Source: Viridibacterium sp047600765 (GTDB lineage: Bacteria; Pseudomonadota; Gammaproteobacteria; Burkholderiales; Rhodocyclaceae). From it: 64,000 nt of DNA. The DNA lies in the NCBI GenBank assembly GCA_047600765.1, contig JASGKF010000002.1, forward strand, positions 496,001 to 560,000. The letters run 5' to 3'. Shown here in pieces: positions 60,173 to 64,000 of the stretch. The translations under genes were made by a program, and so were the position numbers. The notes below the pieces were generated by a model. The model had not been told where the DNA came from, made no database searches, and saw only the letters and a list, made by a program, of their open reading frames with translations. The first letter of the stretch is position 1. Every line of letters starts with the position of its first letter.

Positions 60173-61789
60173 ATGAGTGCAGTCAGTTCTGACGCCGTTC
60201 ACGGGCACGACCACCACGATCACGATCATCACATGCCGCATGGCTGGCGCCGCTGGATGACGGCGACCAACCACAAGGACATCGGTACGCTGTACCTGAT
60301 CTTCAGCTTCATCATGTTCCTGTCGGGCGGCGTGATGGCACTGACGATTCGCGCCGAGCTGTTCCAGCCGGGCCTGCAGATCGTGCATCCCGAGTTCTTC
60401 AACCAGCTCACCACCATGCACGGCCTCGTGATGGTGTTCGGCGCGATCATGCCGGCCTTTGTGGGCTTCGCGAACTGGATGCTGCCGCTGATGATCGGCG
60501 CGCCCGACATGGCTTTCGCCCGCATGAACAACTGGTCGTTCTGGCTGCTGCCGCCGGCCGCCATCCTGCTGGTGGGTTCGTTCTTCGTGCCCGGTGGTGC
60601 TTCGGCTGCTGGCTGGACGCTGTACGCCCCGCTGTCGCTGCAGATGGGCATGGGCATGGACATGGCGATCTTCGCGGTGCACATCATGGGCGCCTCGTCG
60701 ATCATGGGCGCCATCAACATCGTCGTGACCATCCTCAACATGCGCGCTCCCGGCATGACGCTGATGAAGATGCCGATGTTTGCCTGGACCTGGCTGATCA
60801 CCGCTTACCTGCTGATCGCTGTGATGCCTGTGCTGGCTGGCGCAGTGACCATGCTGCTGACCGACCGCCACTTCGGCACGACCTTCTTCAACGCTGCCGG
60901 TGGTGGTGATCCCGTGCTGTACCAGCACGTGTTCTGGTTCTTCGGTCACCCCGAGGTCTACATCATGATCCTGCCGGCTTTCGGCATCGTCTCGCAGATC
61001 ATCCCGGCCTTCGCCCGCAAGCCGCTGTTCGGCTACGCCTCGATGGTGTACGCCACGGCCTCGATCGCCATCCTGTCCTTCGTCGTGTGGGCGCACCACA
61101 TGTTCACGACCGGCATGCCGGCTGTGGCGCAGCTGAGCTTCATGTACATGACCATGCTGATCGCCGTGCCGACCGGTGTGAAGGTGTTCAACTGGATCGC
61201 CACGATGTGGAAGGGCTCGATGACCTTCGAAACCCCGATGCTGTTCGCCGTGGGCTTCGTCTTCGTGTTCACCATGGGCGGCTTCACGGGCCTGATGCTC
61301 GCCATCGCCCCGGTCAACATCCAGTACCAGGACACCTACTTCGTGGTGGCGCACTTCCACTACGTGCTGGTGGCTGGCTCGCTGTTCGCACTGTTCGCCG
61401 GCACCTACTACTGGCTGCCGAAGTGGACGGGTTACATGTACGACGAGAAGCTCGGCAAGCGCCACTTCTGGTTCTCGATGATCTCGTTCAACGTGACCTT
61501 CTTCCCGATGCACTTCCTGGGTCTGGCCGGCATGCCGCGCCGTATTCCGGACTACAACCAGTTCTTCACCGACTTCAACCAGATCGCCACCATCGGCGCT
61601 TTCGGTTTCGGTCTGTCGCAAGTGTTCTTCCTGTACATCGTGCTCAAGACCTATCGCGGTGGCCCCAAGGCTGCCGACAAGCCTTGGGACGGCGCAGAAG
61701 GCCTGGAGTGGACCGTGCCGTCGCCGGCGCCTTTCCACACCTTTGAAGTGCCGCCCAAGTTCGAGGCTCCGGCAGGTCACGGTCACTGA
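60173..61789 (+). CDS. ctaD: Cytochrome c oxidase subunit I
   Basis: The 538-residue catalytic subunit, about twelve helices. The haem and copper ligands are in TTMHGLVMVFG (haem a), FWFFGHPEVYIMILP (CuB and cross-linked Tyr), VWAHHMFTTG (CuB pair) and VVAHFHYVLV (haem a3 and a). The K and D channel motifs fit the A-type enzymes. The N-terminus is histidine-rich (HGHDHHDHDHH), seen in some betaproteobacteria. AGGAG lies 8 bases before the ATG. Confidence 0.97.
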   Translation: MSAVSSDAVHGHDHHDHDHHMPHGWRRWMTATNHKDIGTLYLIFSFIMFLSGGVMALTIRAELFQPGLQIVHPEFFNQLTTMHGLVMVFGAIMPAFVGFANWMLPLMIGAPDMAFARMNNWSFWLLPPAAILLVGSFFVPGGASAAGWTLYAPLSLQMGMGMDMAIFAVHIMGASSIMGAINIVVTILNMRAPGMTLMKMPMFAWTWLITAYLLIAVMPVLAGAVTMLLTDRHFGTTFFNAAGGGDPVLYQHVFWFFGHPEVYIMILPAFGIVSQIIPAFARKPLFGYASMVYATASIAILSFVVWAHHMFTTGMPAVAQLSFMYMTMLIAVPTGVKVFNWIATMWKGSMTFETPMLFAVGFVFVFTMGGFTGLMLAIAPVNIQYQDTYFVVAHFHYVLVAGSLFALFAGTYYWLPKWTGYMYDEKLGKRHFWFSMISFNVTFFPMHFLGLAGMPRRIPDYNQFFTDFNQIATIGAFGFGLSQVFFLYIVLKTYRGGPKAADKPWDGAEGLEWTVPSPAPFHTFEVPPKFEAPAGHGH

Positions 61790-61806
61790 GTCGTCGCACG
61801 CAGCAC

Positions 61807-61917
61807 ATGAATAACTCGCAAAAAGGCCGCAACCTGCGGATGCTGTTGATCCTGGCGTCCATCGCTGCGGCCTTTTTCCTTGGTTTCATCGTCAAGACCT
61901 GGTTGTTCGGACGATGA
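61807..61917 (+). CDS. Cytochrome oxidase small assembly protein
   Basis: A 36-residue protein with one transmembrane helix (LLILASIAAAFFLGFIV), beginning MNNSQKGRNLRM. It lies between ctaD and ctaG, where betaproteobacterial operons regularly encode a tiny single-helix assembly protein. Its stop overlaps the ctaG start (ATGA). The match is by position and topology, since the protein is too short for a strong family call. Confidence 0.7.
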   Translation: MNNSQKGRNLRMLLILASIAAAFFLGFIVKTWLFGR

Positions 61918-62435
61918 TCAGTGATAACCGCAGGCTGGCAATCAAGCTGGCGATTGCCGCAGTTGTGATGTTCGGGTTTGGTTTTGCGCTGGTCCCGTTC
62001 TATGAACAGATCTGTGAAGTCACGGGACTGAACAATCTGCTCAAGCCGGACCGCGATGTCGTCAATACGCAGGTGGATACCTCGCGCTCGGTGATGTTGC
62101 AGTTCGATTCGAACGTGCAGGCCTTGGCGTGGCGATTCAAGCCCCTGCAGACAAGTATTACGGTGCATCCGGGGCAGATGGTCCGGGTGGACTATGAGGT
62201 GGAAAACACGCTGGACCGGGCCGTGACCGGGCAGGCTGTACCGAGCTACACGCCCGCCCTGGCCGGAACCTTCGTGAAGAAGCTGGAATGTTTCTGCTTC
62301 TCGAAGCAGACGCTGGGGCCGCGGGAGAAGCGGGTGATGCCGGTGGTGTTCACGCTGGATGCGGGGCTTCCTGCCGATGTGACGGTCGTGACGCTGTCCT
62401 ACACCTTCTTCGAGGTGCCGGGGACGCAGGGCTGA
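61914..62435 (+). CDS. ctaG: Cytochrome c oxidase assembly protein CtaG (Cox11)
   Basis: A 173-residue copper chaperone that loads CuB into subunit I. One N-terminal membrane helix (about 9–28, AIAAVVMFGFGFALVPFYEQ) is followed by a periplasmic immunoglobulin-like domain. The copper-binding CFCFSKQTL motif is present. It overlaps the small assembly protein and precedes the DUF2970 gene by 8 bp. Confidence 0.93.
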   Translation: MISDNRRLAIKLAIAAVVMFGFGFALVPFYEQICEVTGLNNLLKPDRDVVNTQVDTSRSVMLQFDSNVQALAWRFKPLQTSITVHPGQMVRVDYEVENTLDRAVTGQAVPSYTPALAGTFVKKLECFCFSKQTLGPREKRVMPVVFTLDAGLPADVTVVTLSYTFFEVPGTQG

Positions 62436-62443
62436 GGTGCAGC

Positions 62444-62653
62444 ATGGTGGATGAGCAGCGGAATCCGGGTTTTCTGGCAACAGTGAGTGCGGTATTCGGC
62501 GCCTTCATCGGCATCCGCAAGCGGCGTGACTACGAGCGGGATGCGGCGCAGTTCAAACCGGCGCACCTGATCATTGCCGGCATCATCGGCGGCGTGATCT
62601 TCGTGGTGTCGATGGTGATGTTTGCAAGATTTGTGGTGTCCCAGGCGGGTTGA
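62444..62653 (+). CDS. DUF2970-domain small membrane protein
   Basis: A 69-residue protein. FLATVSAVFGAFIGIRKRRD at the N-terminal half is the DUF2970 core, and a C-terminal membrane helix (IIAGIIGGVIFVVSMVMFAR) follows. Genes of this family sit between ctaG and ctaE in betaproteobacterial oxidase operons. The function is unknown. The frame is open upstream within ctaG, but this ATG gives the normal length. Confidence 0.85.
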   Translation: MVDEQRNPGFLATVSAVFGAFIGIRKRRDYERDAAQFKPAHLIIAGIIGGVIFVVSMVMFARFVVSQAG

Positions 62654-62701
62654 TCCGCTGCGTGGACAGAAGAGACAGGCAATAAATTGGAGAAGGCCAG
62701 C

Positions 62702-63706
62702 ATGAGCAGCCATACCCTGGAGAAGTACTTCGTTCCGGAACCCTCCCTTTACCCGCTGATCGGGTCTCTGGCGCTGTTGCTGCTGGGCTCGGGCGCGGCG
62801 TTCTGGGTGAACCACCTCGAAGTGGGTCCGTACCTTGTGGCCGCCGGTTTTGCCGTGCTGATCTACATGTTGTTCGGCTGGTTCGGCACGGTTGCGCGCG
62901 AATCCGAGAGCGGCAAGTACGGTAGCAACGTGGACAAGGCCTTCCGCTGGAGCATGGGCTGGTTCATCTTCTCCGAGGTGATGTTCTTCGCCGCCTTCTT
63001 CGGTACGCTGGCTTACGTGCGTTCGGTCATCGTGCCGGACCTGGGCAGCGAGATGGGGCAGGTGTTCTGGCCGAACTTCAAGCCGGTGTGGCCGACGGCG
63101 GGTCCGCTGATCGATCTGCCGTTCCACATGACCTGGACGGGTAAGGCCGCCCTGGGTCTCGCGCTGATGATCGCTGCCGGTGCTGCCGTGACCTACGCTC
63201 ACAAGCCGCTCGAGCATGGCAAGCGTGGCCAGCTGCAACTGGTACTGGTGCTGACCGTGGCACTGGTCGGGCTGTTCCTTGGTGCCATGAGCATCGACTG
63301 GCTTCCGGCCATCAACACCGCGCTGCTGCTGGCTTCTGCTGCAACGCTGACCTGGGCGCACTGGGCCATCCGCAATGGTGACCGCAAGCAGTTCAACCTG
63401 TTCCTGTTCCTCACCATCGCGCTGGGCGTGGTCTTCCTCGGCTGTCAGGTGCAGGAATACATGCACGCCTACCACGAGGGCCTGAAGCTCTCGACCGGTA
63501 TCTACGGTTCAACCTTCTTCATGATGACCGGCTTCCACGGCCTGCACGTCACGATCGGCGCGATCATGCTGATCGTGGTGCTGTTCCGTTCGCTGGCTGG
63601 CCACTTCAGCGCCGAGCGCCACTTCGCGTTCGAAGCTGCCGCCTGGTACTGGCACTTCGTCGACTATGTCTGGCTGTTGCTGTTCATCGTCGTCTACGTG
63701 CTGTAA
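62702..63706 (+). CDS. ctaE: Cytochrome c oxidase subunit III, enlarged
   Basis: A 334-residue subunit III, about 45–50 residues longer than the usual betaproteobacterial form (about 285–295). The usual regions are present: RWSMGWFIFSEVMFFAAFF, the carboxylate-containing region near QVQEYMHAYHEGL, GSTFFMMTGFHGLHV, and WYWHFVDYVWLLLF. The extra part falls between WPTAGP (about 130) and PAINTALLL (about 202) and resembles the next segment: compare LTVALVGLFLG (about 184–194) with LTIALGVVFLG (237–247), and YAHKPLEHGKRGQ with WAHWAIRNGDRKQ. This suggests an internal duplication adding two helices. The ATG at 62702 is preferred to a TTG at 62687. Confidence 0.92.
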   Translation: MSSHTLEKYFVPEPSLYPLIGSLALLLLGSGAAFWVNHLEVGPYLVAAGFAVLIYMLFGWFGTVARESESGKYGSNVDKAFRWSMGWFIFSEVMFFAAFFGTLAYVRSVIVPDLGSEMGQVFWPNFKPVWPTAGPLIDLPFHMTWTGKAALGLALMIAAGAAVTYAHKPLEHGKRGQLQLVLVLTVALVGLFLGAMSIDWLPAINTALLLASAATLTWAHWAIRNGDRKQFNLFLFLTIALGVVFLGCQVQEYMHAYHEGLKLSTGIYGSTFFMMTGFHGLHVTIGAIMLIVVLFRSLAGHFSAERHFAFEAAAWYWHFVDYVWLLLFIVVYVL

Positions 63707-63714
63707 TTGATGGA

Positions 63715-63915
63715 TCAGTGAAACAGGTGTCCTGATACCCAGCCCATCCTGTAGATCAACAGGATCAGGCAAAAGAGCAACAGGGACAGCCCGATGCGCC
63801 AGGTCAAGGCGCGCACGGTGCGGTCGCTGTTGCTCTTGTCTTTCACGAGGCCGACCATGCCGCTGCCCAGCGTGACGGCGATGGCGATCAGCATGGCAAT
63901 GACTACCCAGCGCAT
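63715..63915 (-). CDS. DUF2909-type twin-helix membrane protein
   Basis: A 66-residue protein with two membrane helices (about 3–23, VVIAMLIAIAVTLGSGMVGL, and 42–60, LSLLLFCLILLIYRMG) joined by a short basic loop. This matches the small twin-transmembrane DUF2909 proteins encoded opposite ctaE in betaproteobacteria. It is convergent with ctaE (8 bp between the stops). Function is not known. Confidence 0.82.
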   Translation of the reverse strand: MRWVVIAMLIAIAVTLGSGMVGLVKDKSNSDRTVRALTWRIGLSLLLFCLILLIYRMGWVSGHLFH

Positions 63916-63974
63916 TGGCGACTCCCGATGGTGAAATGCAGCGCATTCTACGCTGAGGCGACAAGGGCTCCGCT

Positions 63975-64000
63975 GTGAACGCGCGGCGCTGGGTGCCTTT
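63975..64000 (+). CDS. Possible start of a SURF1-family gene (partial)
   Basis: A GTG at 63975 begins a frame MNARRWVP that is cut by the window end after eight codons. In betaproteobacterial oxidase operons the SURF1 (Shy1) assembly gene usually starts here, after the DUF2909 gene, with a short basic N-terminus like this. The call rests on gene order and a few residues only. Confidence 0.35.

Noticed and set aside
60158..61786. Open frame of about 540 codons on the minus strand opposite ctaD
   Set aside because: It is rich in His, Arg, Gln and Glu with no domain pattern, and mirrors the codon structure of a highly conserved oxidase gene.
1..64000. CRISPR arrays, tRNA genes, insertion sequences or prophage genes
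   Set aside because: No regularly spaced repeats, cloverleaf sequences, transposases or phage genes were found by reading both strands.

Overview
The window is high-GC DNA of about 64 kb from a free-living betaproteobacterium. The evidence is the gene families and their order: the glnA–DUF4124–ntrB–ntrC block, birA–coaX–SPOR, coaE–zapD, a ctaD/ctaG/DUF2970/ctaE oxidase operon, and an exosortase B (XrtB) exopolysaccharide locus of the Methylobacillus methanolan type. A Rhodocyclales-like lineage would fit, but genus cannot be read from the sequence. No tRNA, rRNA, CRISPR array, prophage or complete insertion sequence was seen.

Layout. (1) 1–9999, minus strand: part of an aryl-polyene (xanthomonadin/flexirubin-like) pigment-lipid operon. 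It encodes acyl carrier protein, acyl-ACP ligase, dehydratase, ketosynthase and chain-length-factor-like ketosynthase, a lipid A-type acyltransferase, a LolA-like carrier, an MMPL exporter, a lipoprotein hydrolase, a membrane protein and a PAP2 phosphatase. It runs off the left edge. (2) 10.1–18.6 kb: housekeeping and stress genes (hpt, thrH, purU, lnt), a PEP-CTERM protein, a pair of tandem small paralogues behind a strong Fur box, and a marR–MFS efflux pair in which marR is frameshifted. (3) 18.7–46.1 kb: the exopolysaccharide/exosortase B locus. epsB diverges from epsL; a sigma-54-driven gene for a PEIPTW-tailed protein follows; then a long co-directional series from epsD to a GDP-mannose hydrolase. 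(4) 46.2–47.4 kb: two genes (DUF6817 and a 2OG-Fe(II) oxygenase) bracketed by directly repeated REP-like elements. (5) 47.5–54.2 kb: nadA, rhodanese, glnA with two NtrC sites and a sigma-54 promoter, DUF4124, ntrB, ntrC. (6) 54.3–59.0 kb: birA, coaX, mipA, SPOR protein, coaE, zapD. (7) 59.3–64.0 kb: the aa3 cytochrome c oxidase operon, a convergent DUF2909 gene, and the likely first codons of a SURF1 gene.

How the parts fit. The eps locus looks like a Wzx/Wzy-type pathway. EpsB primes undecaprenyl phosphate with a hexose phosphate. Gmd and Fcl supply GDP-fucose, five or six glycosyltransferases extend the repeat unit, and WcaF-like and acyltransferase-3 proteins decorate it. A Wzx flippase and a candidate Wzy polymerase move and polymerise it, and EpsE/F/G with the outer-membrane EpsL control chain length and export. 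EpsH-type exosortase B and EpsI process PEP-CTERM-like proteins, two of which are encoded here (13.5 and 21.7 kb). The sigma-54 promoter in front of the second matches published RpoN control of PEP-CTERM genes in floc-forming betaproteobacteria.

Most unusual observations: two one-base frameshifts (marR and the 3' end of epsF) with the same 11-base sequence in the same reading phase; Fur-controlled tandem small paralogues; the sigma-54 promoter of the PEIPTW gene; a repeat-bounded two-gene islet in which one repeat supplies the end of a coding region; an apparent internal duplication in cytochrome oxidase subunit III; and an unclassified secreted protein of about 640 residues at the end of the eps locus.
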